From DASQHY01 sp035602605 (lineage in GTDB: Bacteria > Acidobacteriota > Terriglobia > Acidiferrales > UBA7541), in the NCBI GenBank assembly GCA_035602605.1, contig DATNLZ010000108.1, positions 1 through 64,000 on the forward strand: DNA of 64,000 bases, read 5' to 3'. Every line of letters begins with the position of its first letter. Positions within the stretch are counted from its first letter, which is position 1. The notes below the pieces were generated by a model. That model had not been told where the DNA came from. It made no database searches and saw nothing but the letters and a program-made list of their open reading frames with translations. The translations under genes were made by a program, and so were the position numbers. Shown here piece by piece: positions 26,638-34,213 of this stretch.

Positions 26638-27786
26638 ATGAAGCGATCGAAAGCGACCTGGATGGCCGTTGCGCTGATTTTGGGGTTGGCTGCGGTAGTC
26701 AGCGGAACAGCGACTACTGCGACGGCTCAAATCCCTAATGCCTCGGTCATCGGAACGGTGCTCGATCAGGCCGGGAAGCCGTTTCCTGACGTTACTCTGA
26801 GCTTCGTGAATGATCAGGGGATGAAGTACGAGGTTAAGACCGACAAGGATGGCCGCTACAACTCGCGCAATATGCGTCCAGGCGTGTACATACTTACCGT
26901 AAAGGTGAAGGATCAAAAAGTCTGGGAAACCAATTTGCGCGCTGATGCCGGAACGCCAACCCAGAAAGACATTAATTTCAAAGAGCTAGTCGCCCAGGGC
27001 GGGGCTGTCGCTCAAGAGGCGGCCAAGAAGCAAGAAGAAGAGAAAAATAAGTTTGAGGGCATGAAGGTTCATTTCGCTGCGGGAGTGGCTGCGCTCGACC
27101 AGGTCAAGGTTGATCGCGATGACCTTCGAACCGCGGCTGCCGACCAGAGGGACGCCAAAAAGCAGAAGCTTTCGGAGGATGCGTCGAAAGCGGTCAATGA
27201 ATTTCAGGCGGCGCAAAAAGCTGCTGGAGAAAAAGACCCTAACCTACATTTGATTTACGCCAAACTCGGCGAATCCTATGATGCCCAAGGAAAAAACGAG
27301 GAAGCGGTTGAAGCCTACCAGAAAGCTATTGCCGCCAAGCCCGATGTAGCCGGGTACTACAATAATCTTGGCAACGTTCTCGCGCGCCAGGGAAAGATTG
27401 AAGAAACCAAGCAAGCTTATCAGAAAGCTGCAGAAATCGACCCGCCCGGTGCTGCCGGATATTGGCGAAATATGGGGATCGTCCTGTACAACGCGAATAA
27501 AATGAAAGAGGCTATCGAGCCGCTCAAGAAAGCCACCGAGATTGACCCGAAGAGCGCGCAAACCTGGTACCTGCTGGGGGCGGCGATGGTTGGAGGGATG
27601 GAATACAAGAAGGAACAGGACAAATATATCCCTATCATTCTGCCTGGTACGCTTGAGGCCTATCAGAAGGCCATTGACCTTGATCCCAGCGGGCCCTTCG
27701 GCGCGCAAGCCAAGCAGGGGCTCGAGATGCTTCAGCAGATGGGAGTGGGGATCGGCACAAAGGTCAGTACGAGGAAAAAGAAGTAG
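26638..27786 (+). CDS. Secreted protein with carboxypeptidase-regulatory and TPR domains
   Basis: 382 residues from ATG 26638, where AAAGGAGA sits at good distance and a signal peptide begins (MKRSKATWMAVALILGLAAV, cut near ATAQI). The CNA-B/carboxypeptidase-regulatory fold covers about 30-105 ('SVIGTVLDQAGKPFPDVTLSF', 'TDKDGRYNSRNMRPGVY'). A charged helical stretch leads into TPRs from about 200 ('LIYAKLGESYDAQGKNEEAVEAYQKAI', 'GYYNNLGNVLARQGKIEETKQAYQKA'). It is probably periplasmic and serves in protein-protein contact; the partner is unknown. It ends at a clear terminator. Confidence 0.85.
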   Translation: MKRSKATWMAVALILGLAAVVSGTATTATAQIPNASVIGTVLDQAGKPFPDVTLSFVNDQGMKYEVKTDKDGRYNSRNMRPGVYILTVKVKDQKVWETNLRADAGTPTQKDINFKELVAQGGAVAQEAAKKQEEEKNKFEGMKVHFAAGVAALDQVKVDRDDLRTAAADQRDAKKQKLSEDASKAVNEFQAAQKAAGEKDPNLHLIYAKLGESYDAQGKNEEAVEAYQKAIAAKPDVAGYYNNLGNVLARQGKIEETKQAYQKAAEIDPPGAAGYWRNMGIVLYNANKMKEAIEPLKKATEIDPKSAQTWYLLGAAMVGGMEYKKEQDKYIPIILPGTLEAYQKAIDLDPSGPFGAQAKQGLEMLQQMGVGIGTKVSTRKKK

Positions 27787-27835
27787 CTTGACGGCGCGAC
27801 ATTCGCCACTAGTCCGACCAATCCGAATACCCGAG

Positions 27836-27866
27836 CGAGCCCGATTCACTATGGGCTCGTTTTTTA
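27836..27866 (+). terminator. Rho-independent terminator
   Basis: Stem CGAGCCC (27836-27842) with GGGCTCG (27853-27859), a ten-base loop and then seven T. It terminates the TPR gene just before the convergent ABC permease gene. Confidence 0.88.
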
Positions 27867-27875
27867 TTTCTAAGG

Positions 27876-28703
27876 TTAGAAGTGCGTGAGTGTTCCAGTG
27901 ATCTTGGTACGGCGCAAAGCCCGGGAAAAGCTTAGGAAAGACAACGGCAGAAGGATGATCGCGAAAAGGAGAAGCATACCGATTGAGGGCCACAGCTCGG
28001 CGAACGATGCGTGCCCCAGCAGCGCCGCTCGCATCCCATCAAGCGCGTAAGTGACCGGGATCAGGTGAGCGATAGTCTGAAGGGAGCGCGGTAGAACAGA
28101 GAGCGGGTACAGCATCCCGCTCACGACTCCGGAAATTCCCAACAGCAGCCATTTTGCCGGATTGCCGCGTTTGAATAACAAGAGATAACTGGACGCGAAG
28201 ACTCCCAGCCCGCAAAAGGCAAGAATTGCCGCCAGCAGAACGATCAACGCGCCAGCCCAATTGGCGTTGTGTGTCGGGAAGTGAAAGAGAATGATGGCCC
28301 ATCCCAAGTAGACGACAACGCGCAGCGACATTACGACGAAGGGATAAATGACCGAGCCGGCAAGAATCATCGGCAGAGAAGTTTGCGTGACCAGCAATAC
28401 CTCGAGTGTTCCATTCTGTCTCGCCTGCTCGATGCTCTCGTCGAATGCATTGAGGGCGACGGCGAGATAGTCGAAGAATGCGAAGCCTACGATCGCGAAG
28501 GCAAAGTAGTTCCCACCTTGCGGTAAGGCACGAGAGAGTTGCGGGCTCTCGACCAATCGCGACACAAAATAGAAACCGGCGACACCAAGCAACGCCTGGA
28601 CCGCCTCAATCGCGAACGCGGCGCGATAACTGCGCGCGGTCGCGAGGTCACGCAAAAAAAAGATAGTCAGCTTGCGTACCGCAAGAGTCATCTTCTGAAT
28701 CAT
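27876..28703 (-). CDS. ABC-2 type transporter permease
   Basis: 275 residues with six hydrophobic helices, the hallmark of ABC-2 export permeases. The conserved loop before the last helices is visible as 'GVVSGMLYPLSVLPRSLQTIAHLIPVTYALDGMRAALLG'. The start codon overlaps the stop of the ATPase gene (ATGA, 28700-28703), so both are made together. It exports an unknown substrate; the divergent neighbours suggest a peptide product. Confidence 0.87.
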   Translation of the reverse strand: MIQKMTLAVRKLTIFFLRDLATARSYRAAFAIEAVQALLGVAGFYFVSRLVESPQLSRALPQGGNYFAFAIVGFAFFDYLAVALNAFDESIEQARQNGTLEVLLVTQTSLPMILAGSVIYPFVVMSLRVVVYLGWAIILFHFPTHNANWAGALIVLLAAILAFCGLGVFASSYLLLFKRGNPAKWLLLGISGVVSGMLYPLSVLPRSLQTIAHLIPVTYALDGMRAALLGHASFAELWPSIGMLLLFAIILLPLSFLSFSRALRRTKITGTLTHF

Positions 28704-29503
28704 GCCGGAGCCTTTTGCAGGGTGCGCCCAGTCAGTTTAAATAGCGCTTGTTCAAATGTTGTCGTGGCGGTCGAACGCAGCAGGGCCGCGGGGGCGTCGC
28801 AGGCCAGCAGGCGACCGGCGTCGAGAATGGCAACCCTTGTCGCTAATTGTTCGACTTCGGTGAGTGTATGCGAAGCAAACAAAAGTGTGGTGCCGTGGCG
28901 GCCCACCAGATCGTCGCGCAAAAAGTTGCGGAACTCGGCGGCAGCCATCGGATCGAGACTCCGAGTGGGTTCGTCGAGAAGCAGAACTGCCGGACCATGC
29001 AGGATAGAGCGGGCAAGTCCGAGTCGATGAACAGTTCCGGTCGAAAGCGTTCGCACCTGGCGATGAAGAGCTTCGCCCAGGCCGAGCAATTCGGTGACCC
29101 GGGCAATGCGCTCGGTGGCTGCGGCGCTGGTCATGTTGTTGAGCGCGGCGAAAAATCGAAGATTTTCCGAAGCGCTGAGGCGCGGGTAGAAACCACCGTC
29201 GCCGCCCGTATGGAAACCTAGCTGCCGGCGAACCCCCGCGGGATTGCGGACTACGTCGAATCCGGCCACACTAGCGTGCCCCCGCGTTGGAAGCAGAAGC
29301 GTAGCCAAAATGCGAAGCAATGTGGATTTGCCCGCCCCGTTGGCGCCTACAAGCGCCATCACCTCGCCCGCACCGACGCTAAACGATATGCCCAGCAAGG
29401 ACGCTTCGGTCAGGCCCGCAAAGGGCCGAGCCAGGGCTCTCCAACCGCTGACCGCCGGTGGATAATACTTGTCGAGGTTTTCGAGAACGATTGCTTCGGC
29501 CAC
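28700..29503 (-). CDS. ABC transporter ATP-binding protein
   Basis: 267 residues. Walker A GANGAGKST, Walker B 'AVLLLDEPTRSLDP' and the H-loop 'LLFASHTLTEVE' are intact. The signature motif is LSTGT rather than LSGGQ, in 'RTLSTGTVHRLGLARSIL', within the range seen in ABC-2 exporters (often STG). The D-loop reads TRSLDP, with Arg in place of the usual small residue. It is coupled to the permease by a four-base overlap and divergent from the PqqD-like gene across about 138 bases. Confidence 0.9.
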   Translation of the reverse strand: MAEAIVLENLDKYYPPAVSGWRALARPFAGLTEASLLGISFSVGAGEVMALVGANGAGKSTLLRILATLLLPTRGHASVAGFDVVRNPAGVRRQLGFHTGGDGGFYPRLSASENLRFFAALNNMTSAAATERIARVTELLGLGEALHRQVRTLSTGTVHRLGLARSILHGPAVLLLDEPTRSLDPMAAAEFRNFLRDDLVGRHGTTLLFASHTLTEVEQLATRVAILDAGRLLACDAPAALLRSTATTTFEQALFKLTGRTLQKAPA

Positions 29504-29641
29504 CAGCCGCCGTTATACCCGGTCTTTGGCAGGAACACAAATTCGTGCAAAAAAAGGCCTGAGTCCAGTATGGCGCACGAATACGATCAGGTGCCTGTTC
29601 AAAGGTTGGCGCGCAAAGCGAATCACCGGTAGAATCACGTT

Positions 29642-29926
29642 GTGACGGTTTCGTTTTCCAGCCGGACGCTCGTGCCCCCGCACGTGCTGGTTCGCCAGCT
29701 CGAGCGAGAAACCGTTTTACTGAATCTTGATACCGAGCGATATTTTGGTCTCGATGAAATTGGCACGCGGATGTGGTTTCGCCTGACCGGTTCAGATTCG
29801 ATTGAAATGGCCTATGAGAAACTTCTCTCGGAATGGGAAGTTGATGGCCTAGTCCTCCGGCAGAATCTGACGGAACTGCTCGATCAATTGGTATCCAACG
29901 GTTTGCTCGATGTCGCTTCTGGCTAA
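29642..29926 (+). CDS. PqqD-like RiPP recognition element
   Basis: 94 residues from GTG 29642. It matches PqqD/lasso B1 proteins, which bind the leader of a precursor peptide and present it to processing enzymes. Visible: the strand pattern 'VLVRQLERETVLLNLDTERYFGLDEIGTRMW' and the helical half 'LLSEWEVDGLVLRQNLTELLDQLVSNGLL'. Its last 17 bases overlap the B2-type protease gene, a strong sign that the two work together as in lasso peptide systems. Confidence 0.88.
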   Translation: MTVSFSSRTLVPPHVLVRQLERETVLLNLDTERYFGLDEIGTRMWFRLTGSDSIEMAYEKLLSEWEVDGLVLRQNLTELLDQLVSNGLLDVASG

Positions 29927-30383
29927 ATGGCGAAGGTTTTGCGCGATGCCCGGAGCTGAGCGCGGGATCCTATTGCGTGCGTTCATTTTGCTGCCGGTGG
30001 TCGCGAAGTCACTGCGACTGATTGGTTTTAACCGCACCGAATCCTTCCTCAATCGGTTGCTTCCGCCCCGCTGTTCTTTTTCCCAACAACCAGAAGCGAG
30101 GCAATTGATTCATGCGCAGCGCATTGCACACCTGGTACGCGCGGGTGTTCGTAACGGGATTAGCGCGCCAAATTGCTTGGACGAATCCGTAGCTCTTTGC
30201 TGGCTATTACGCCGCCAGGGGGTTGACGCTGAACTGCGCATCGGAGTTTGCAAGGAGAACGGTAAATTCGAAGCTCATGCCTGGGTAGCGTTCGCCGGTG
30301 TGACTTTGAATGAAACCGATGTGCCCCACGAACGCTTCGCCGCATTTGATGTCTTACCCCCGCGCAGGACCGAGCCACAATGA
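29910..30383 (+). CDS. Lasso-type B2 transglutaminase-like leader peptidase
   Basis: 157 residues. The family removes leader peptides with a Cys-His-Asp/Glu site. Here Cys89 lies in 'APNCLDESVALCWLLRRQGVDAELRIGV' and His123 in 'FEAHAWVAFAG'. The acidic third residue is probably in 'TLNETD'. The N-terminal hydrophobic segment (AERGILLRAFILLPVVAKSLRLIG) is also usual in this family. It overlaps the PqqD-like gene. No asparagine-synthetase-like lasso cyclase follows, so a true lasso peptide is doubtful. Confidence 0.88.
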   Translation: MSLLAKWRRFCAMPGAERGILLRAFILLPVVAKSLRLIGFNRTESFLNRLLPPRCSFSQQPEARQLIHAQRIAHLVRAGVRNGISAPNCLDESVALCWLLRRQGVDAELRIGVCKENGKFEAHAWVAFAGVTLNETDVPHERFAAFDVLPPRRTEPQ

Positions 30384-30556
30384 GGGGGATGGCGGGGGGG
30401 GAGCCACACCTCGCTCGACGAAATTGCCCGGGCCTTCGCGGCACATGTTCCGCATCCTTGCACTCGCAAGAGGCTCCCGATCGCGCCGCAGGTATAGCGA
30501 AAAATATAGCCGCTAACACCCGCAACGGCGGCTTAAAATGCCACCGGCATCGTTTC
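30384..30556 (+). other. 173-base gap in the RiPP-like island
   Basis: Lies between the B2 protease and the chosen start of the fusion gene. The fusion frame is open through it from an ATG overlapping the B2 stop (ATGA at 30380-30383), but the 59 extra residues are unlike a folded N-terminus. Other frames encode only short basic peptides without ribosome sites. A precursor gene would be expected near here but none is convincing. Confidence 0.4.
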
Positions 30557-32248
30557 ATGAAACACATCAAGACTTCATCGCTGCAGCCGGAATTAGCGTT
30601 GCTACTCGAGTGCGCGCGAACGGTTGTGGAAGACAGCGGTGCTGCACGCATCCGCGCGCTGGCCGCAAGCAATCTGGATTGGGCCGATGTGCTTGCTCGG
30701 GCACAGGAGCATGGAGTTGCGCCTCTTGTGGATCTGCATTTGCGAGAGATTGCTGCCGGAGTTGCCCCTTCGGAATGGCTTGGACGGTTGCAGCGCCTCT
30801 GCCAGGGCAATGCTTTTATCAATCTTTCGATGGCCGCAGAACTATTCCGAGTTCTCGAAACTTTTAGGGCTCAGGGAATTCGGGCCATTCCGTACAAGGG
30901 GCCTGCGCTTGCCGCGCAAGCATACGGAGATCTCTCGCTTCGAATCTTTTCAGATCTGGATCTCATCGTCGGGCATTGCGACGTGTTGCGAGCCGGGGAG
31001 CTTCTTACCGCTGCGGGCTATCGAGCTGATTTTCCCGCAGCCTTAACGAGCTCGGGAAAAATACCAGGGCAATACGTGTTTAAACGGGAAGGTTCGCGCG
31101 TCCCCATCGAACTCCACACGGAAAATACGCTGCGGTATTTTCCACGCCGCCTGGATCTTGCGGTGCTGGCGCACCGCCTGGAGAGCGTTTCTGTCGGCGG
31201 GCGTGAAATTGTCACTTTTGCGGCTGAAGACATGCTGCCGCTGCTGTGTGTTCATGGCTCAAAACATTTTTGGGATCGCTTGTTGTGGATCGCAGATATT
31301 GCAGCGCTCGTCACGCGCCGGCGAACGCTCGATTGGCAGCAAGCTCTCGCTCGAGCCCGCTCGCTCGGTGCCGAGCGCATGGTTCTGCTGGGATTGTGTC
31401 TGGCGGTCGAGACACTCGGTGCGCGGCTTCCACCAGACATTACCGCGCGCATTCGAGCAGATCGCACAGCGCGTTCTCTCGCACACGGAATTCGTATGCG
31501 CTATCTTTCGGAAGATCGCTCGACACCTGCCGTGCTCGAACGCGCAAAATTTCGCATTTTGATGCACGGGAGTTTGTTCCCGGCAATCCCTTATTTTTGG
31601 CGGCTTACAACTGCACCCACTGAAGAAGACTGGAAAGAATCGTCAATAGGCGCTCAACGATCGCTGAAAGGTTTGGGGCGGCCGATCAGACTGCTGCGCA
31701 AATACGGATTGGGACTGAAACGAAACCAGGTTGCCGACCGCGCTGGCCATTTGCCGGTGCCGCTCTGGCTAGCCGAGCGCATGCTTGAATTCGCCGACGT
31801 GCGGCGCCAGGACGTGATTTATGACCTGGGATGCGGCGACGGCCAGATCCTGGTGCTTGCCGCCAAGCGATACGGCGCACGCGGTGTTGGCGTGGATGTT
31901 GATACTCGGCGATTGCGCGAGGCGCGGGCGCGAGCTCGCGCGGAAGGTGTGGTTGAGCTAGTGAACTTTGTCGAGCAAGACGCCAAGATGGTCGATCTCT
32001 CACCGGCTACTGTGGTCACACTTTTTCTAGGACCGGTCGCAAATGCGAAACTGGTTGGCCAGTTCCGCTCGCAACTGCGTCCCGGCACACGCATTGTTTC
32101 AGGCGATGGGGACATTCCAGGCTGGCCGGCATCTCGGGTAGAAGTAGCCCGCGGTCCGCAGGGCGAATGGGCCGAGGTATTTCTCTGGCGGCTGGAAGCA
32201 GCGTCGAATCGTGTGCGGCAGGACGATCGGGCTACCTCATCTTCATAA
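30557..32248 (+). CDS. Nucleotidyltransferase fused to SAM-dependent methyltransferase
   Basis: 563 residues from ATG 30557 (no strong ribosome site; the ATG at 30380 is the alternative). The first ~395 residues match the uncharacterised nucleotidyltransferase family often found beside lasso B2 genes. Its motif is 'AIPYKGPALAAQAYGDLSLR..SDLDLIV', with the paired metal-binding aspartates in DLD, and 'VPIELHTENTLRYF'. The last ~163 residues (from about 31757) are a class I methyltransferase with motif I 'VIYDLGCGDGQILVLAAKRYG' and 'GVGVDVD'. The frame is continuous, with no sign of frameshift. It may modify and methylate a peptide or a small molecule; the substrate is unknown. Confidence 0.85.
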   Translation: MKHIKTSSLQPELALLLECARTVVEDSGAARIRALAASNLDWADVLARAQEHGVAPLVDLHLREIAAGVAPSEWLGRLQRLCQGNAFINLSMAAELFRVLETFRAQGIRAIPYKGPALAAQAYGDLSLRIFSDLDLIVGHCDVLRAGELLTAAGYRADFPAALTSSGKIPGQYVFKREGSRVPIELHTENTLRYFPRRLDLAVLAHRLESVSVGGREIVTFAAEDMLPLLCVHGSKHFWDRLLWIADIAALVTRRRTLDWQQALARARSLGAERMVLLGLCLAVETLGARLPPDITARIRADRTARSLAHGIRMRYLSEDRSTPAVLERAKFRILMHGSLFPAIPYFWRLTTAPTEEDWKESSIGAQRSLKGLGRPIRLLRKYGLGLKRNQVADRAGHLPVPLWLAERMLEFADVRRQDVIYDLGCGDGQILVLAAKRYGARGVGVDVDTRRLREARARARAEGVVELVNFVEQDAKMVDLSPATVVTLFLGPVANAKLVGQFRSQLRPGTRIVSGDGDIPGWPASRVEVARGPQGEWAEVFLWRLEAASNRVRQDDRATSSS

Positions 32249-32286
32249 GCCTGCTAAACAGGCAACCCAGACGACGGTTTCCGAAT

Positions 32287-32320
32287 TGAAAAAAGGCCCG
32301 AGAGAACTTCCCCGGGCCTT
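32287..32320 (-). terminator. Rho-independent terminator for the stress operon
   Basis: Read on the minus strand: AAGGCCCG, a short loop, CGGGCCTT, then TTTT. The stem covers 32293-32320 and the T run corresponds to the A run at 32288-32294. It lies after the PDZ gene, last of the five-gene minus-strand operon, and between convergent genes. Confidence 0.85.
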
Positions 32321-32369
32321 GGCAGATTAGCGAGTGCCACACGGCCTTAGGTGTTTGCCTTCATCGGTG

Positions 32370-33350
32370 TCAGATGGATCGACGATGGCCCACTAAGCCG
32401 CGCACTTTCGGTGTTTGTGGCCGCTCGACTTCGACGTTCACCGTCATCTCTTTGTGGTCGCGCCACAGAGCGACACTGACCGCCTTTTTCTCGCCCTTAT
32501 CACCCACTTTCTCAAACAGCTTTTCGCGCAACTCGCCTACGGAGCGAACGCGATCGCCATCGACTTTGGTAATCACGTCACCAGCTTTTATGCCGGCCTT
32601 TTCTGCCGAAGAGCCGCTGCTTACTTCGCGGACAAGAATACCCTCGCCGTCAGGCGCACCAAAGTAGGACCCGAGTTGGCCGCTCAAATTCTCGGCAGAA
32701 ATACCGAGTATCGGCCGCCCGAACATCACTCGATCGCCTCCGAATTCGAACCGGGGTAATTCAATCCTGGGCGTGTACGGAGCCTTAAAAAATGTCTCGC
32801 CTGGAGCCGTCTCACCGTACACCATCTGACGCCCCTGCTCACCCTGGCCGAGCACCGCGGAAATTGTCTGTGAGCGGCCATCGCGCCACAGGGTCAATTG
32901 AACGGAGCGGCCAGCCGGAGTCTCGCGAATAAGTCGCCGGAATTGTGATGCCCCTTCAATGTGCTGGCCGTTGAACTCGGTTACCACGTCACCTGACTTC
33001 AATCCGGCCTTGGCTGCGGGACTGTCCGGAACAATTTCGGTGAGCACGACGCCCCGCTCGGCAGGAAGTCTCAATTGTTTTACTTTGTCGGAGGTGACCT
33101 CAGCGGTCTCAACACCGAGCCAGCTTGCCCCATCGTCGAGCGTGCTTAGGACCGCAAGTTTCTGTGGAAGTTCATCGAGGGTCTCTTGCGCACGGGCCAT
33201 CTCCGCGTCAACCCGCAGCAGCGCCTTCTCGTGCAATTTTGTAGCTGCTGGGTTTGAGCGCTGCCTCGCGGCCATTGCTGACTGCAATGGAAAAGCCACG
33301 ATGCCGACAACGATCAGAGCGACTGCCACAACTGTGATTTGCCTTTTCAT
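32370..33350 (-). CDS. Periplasmic double-PDZ protein without protease domain
   Basis: 326 residues. A signal peptide (MKRQITVVAVALIVVGIVAFPLQSAMA) is followed by a coiled helical stretch and two PDZ domains: about 95-185 ('WLGVETAEV...GVVLTEIVPDSPAAKAGLKSGDVVTEFNGQ') and about 210-310 ('GILVREVSSGSSAEKAGIKAGDVITKVDGDRV'). DegP/DegS-type proteases carry such pairs, but no catalytic Ser domain is present. It may sense or deliver misfolded envelope proteins. TAGGAGAAAGCA precedes the ATG. It is the last gene of the operon, 24 bases after the DUF4097 gene. Confidence 0.85.
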   Translation of the reverse strand: MKRQITVVAVALIVVGIVAFPLQSAMAARQRSNPAATKLHEKALLRVDAEMARAQETLDELPQKLAVLSTLDDGASWLGVETAEVTSDKVKQLRLPAERGVVLTEIVPDSPAAKAGLKSGDVVTEFNGQHIEGASQFRRLIRETPAGRSVQLTLWRDGRSQTISAVLGQGEQGRQMVYGETAPGETFFKAPYTPRIELPRFEFGGDRVMFGRPILGISAENLSGQLGSYFGAPDGEGILVREVSSGSSAEKAGIKAGDVITKVDGDRVRSVGELREKLFEKVGDKGEKKAVSVALWRDHKEMTVNVEVERPQTPKVRGLVGHRRSI

Positions 33351-33374
33351 TGCTTTCTCCTATGTGGGCCCGCG

Positions 33375-34145
33375 TTAGACCGAGGGCCGCATGGCAACCA
33401 CTCGAATTCCACCATTTACCGACCGAACTCGGACCGGGCTTCCACCGCGACCGAGGGTCCCATGAAAGCCGCGCGGGCTGAACGAGCCTTCCAGGGTCAC
33501 CGGAATTTCGGAACGAAAATCTCCATTCATCGTGAGTACGTCAAGCGCCCCTCCGGCGTCCGAGGGCAGCGCGACCAATACCGAGCCATTTACGGTTTCT
33601 GCGGAGAGCGAGTGCGAATCACTGAAGTGTCGCAACTCTACGTGGATGTTTCCATTGGTCGTGTGCGCCTTGATTTGTCCGGAGCTATCCAAGATTTCGA
33701 CATTGCCGTTGACCGAGCGCAGTTCGCGGGCATTCGGGACACCGCTGATACGCAACCCGCCATTGACGCTGCTGACGCGGGAAAGCATGCAATCCTGCGG
33801 AACGCGTATCCGATATTGCACCATGACCTCGACACCTTCATCGTGCGGATAGCGAGTGGTCACAGAGACAGCATCCGGAAGGGCGTTCACCTCAATCGTT
33901 ACGCGTTCGAGGTCACCGGGTCTACGGCTGCCGGTTTTCACGGCATGGATCTCAACTTCGTGGCGGTCCCAGCTGCTGACTTCGACCGAACCGTTCACAT
34001 TTTGCAGCTCAAACGTTCCGGAAGGATTTAGCGGCACGGTGCGATCAAACGTATTACTGGAACCGCCATGCGCCGAGCCCGCCAAAAGCGACGCAAAGCA
34101 CAAGCCAACAACTGCGGGAAGAAAACGAAATGCTGCTGGACGCAT
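33375..34145 (-). CDS. Secreted DUF4097-type beta-repeat protein
   Basis: 256 residues from ATG 34145 (GAGGTGA upstream, signal peptide MRPAAFRFLPAVVGLCFASLLAG). The body is a repetitive beta solenoid with the repeat 'V.S.NG...I': 'FELQNVNGSVEVSSW', 'LSRVSSVNGGLRISG', 'ELRSVNGNVEILDSS', 'AHTTNGNIHVEL', 'VRSVNGGIRVVAMRP'. DUF4097 proteins lie in operons with sigma/anti-sigma or LiaRS-type envelope stress systems, but no biochemical activity is known. It follows the larger DUF4097-TonB gene by 68 bases. Confidence 0.85.
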   Translation of the reverse strand: MRPAAFRFLPAVVGLCFASLLAGSAHGGSSNTFDRTVPLNPSGTFELQNVNGSVEVSSWDRHEVEIHAVKTGSRRPGDLERVTIEVNALPDAVSVTTRYPHDEGVEVMVQYRIRVPQDCMLSRVSSVNGGLRISGVPNARELRSVNGNVEILDSSGQIKAHTTNGNIHVELRHFSDSHSLSAETVNGSVLVALPSDAGGALDVLTMNGDFRSEIPVTLEGSFSPRGFHGTLGRGGSPVRVRSVNGGIRVVAMRPSV

Positions 34146-34213
34146 TTGGTCACCTCGCGAGATGAATTGGGGCCCGAAATCCATTCTTGCGCGCCGCTTG
34201 TGCTACACGCGCG

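Noticed and set aside
29571..29633. 20-residue peptide (MAHEYDQVPVQRLARKANHR) just before the PqqD-like gene, as a RiPP precursor
   Set aside because: No ribosome site, and none of the features of a lasso core (initial Gly with an acidic residue 7-9 positions later). It remains the closest candidate by position only.
30445..30516. 23-residue basic peptide in the gap before the fusion gene, as a precursor
   Set aside because: No ribosome site, no core-like pattern; the arginine-rich sequence looks like chance translation.
30380..30556. N-terminal extension of the fusion protein from the ATG overlapping the B2 stop
   Set aside because: The overlap is attractive for coupling, but the 59 added residues are Cys/Arg/Gly-rich and unlike the family's N-terminus.
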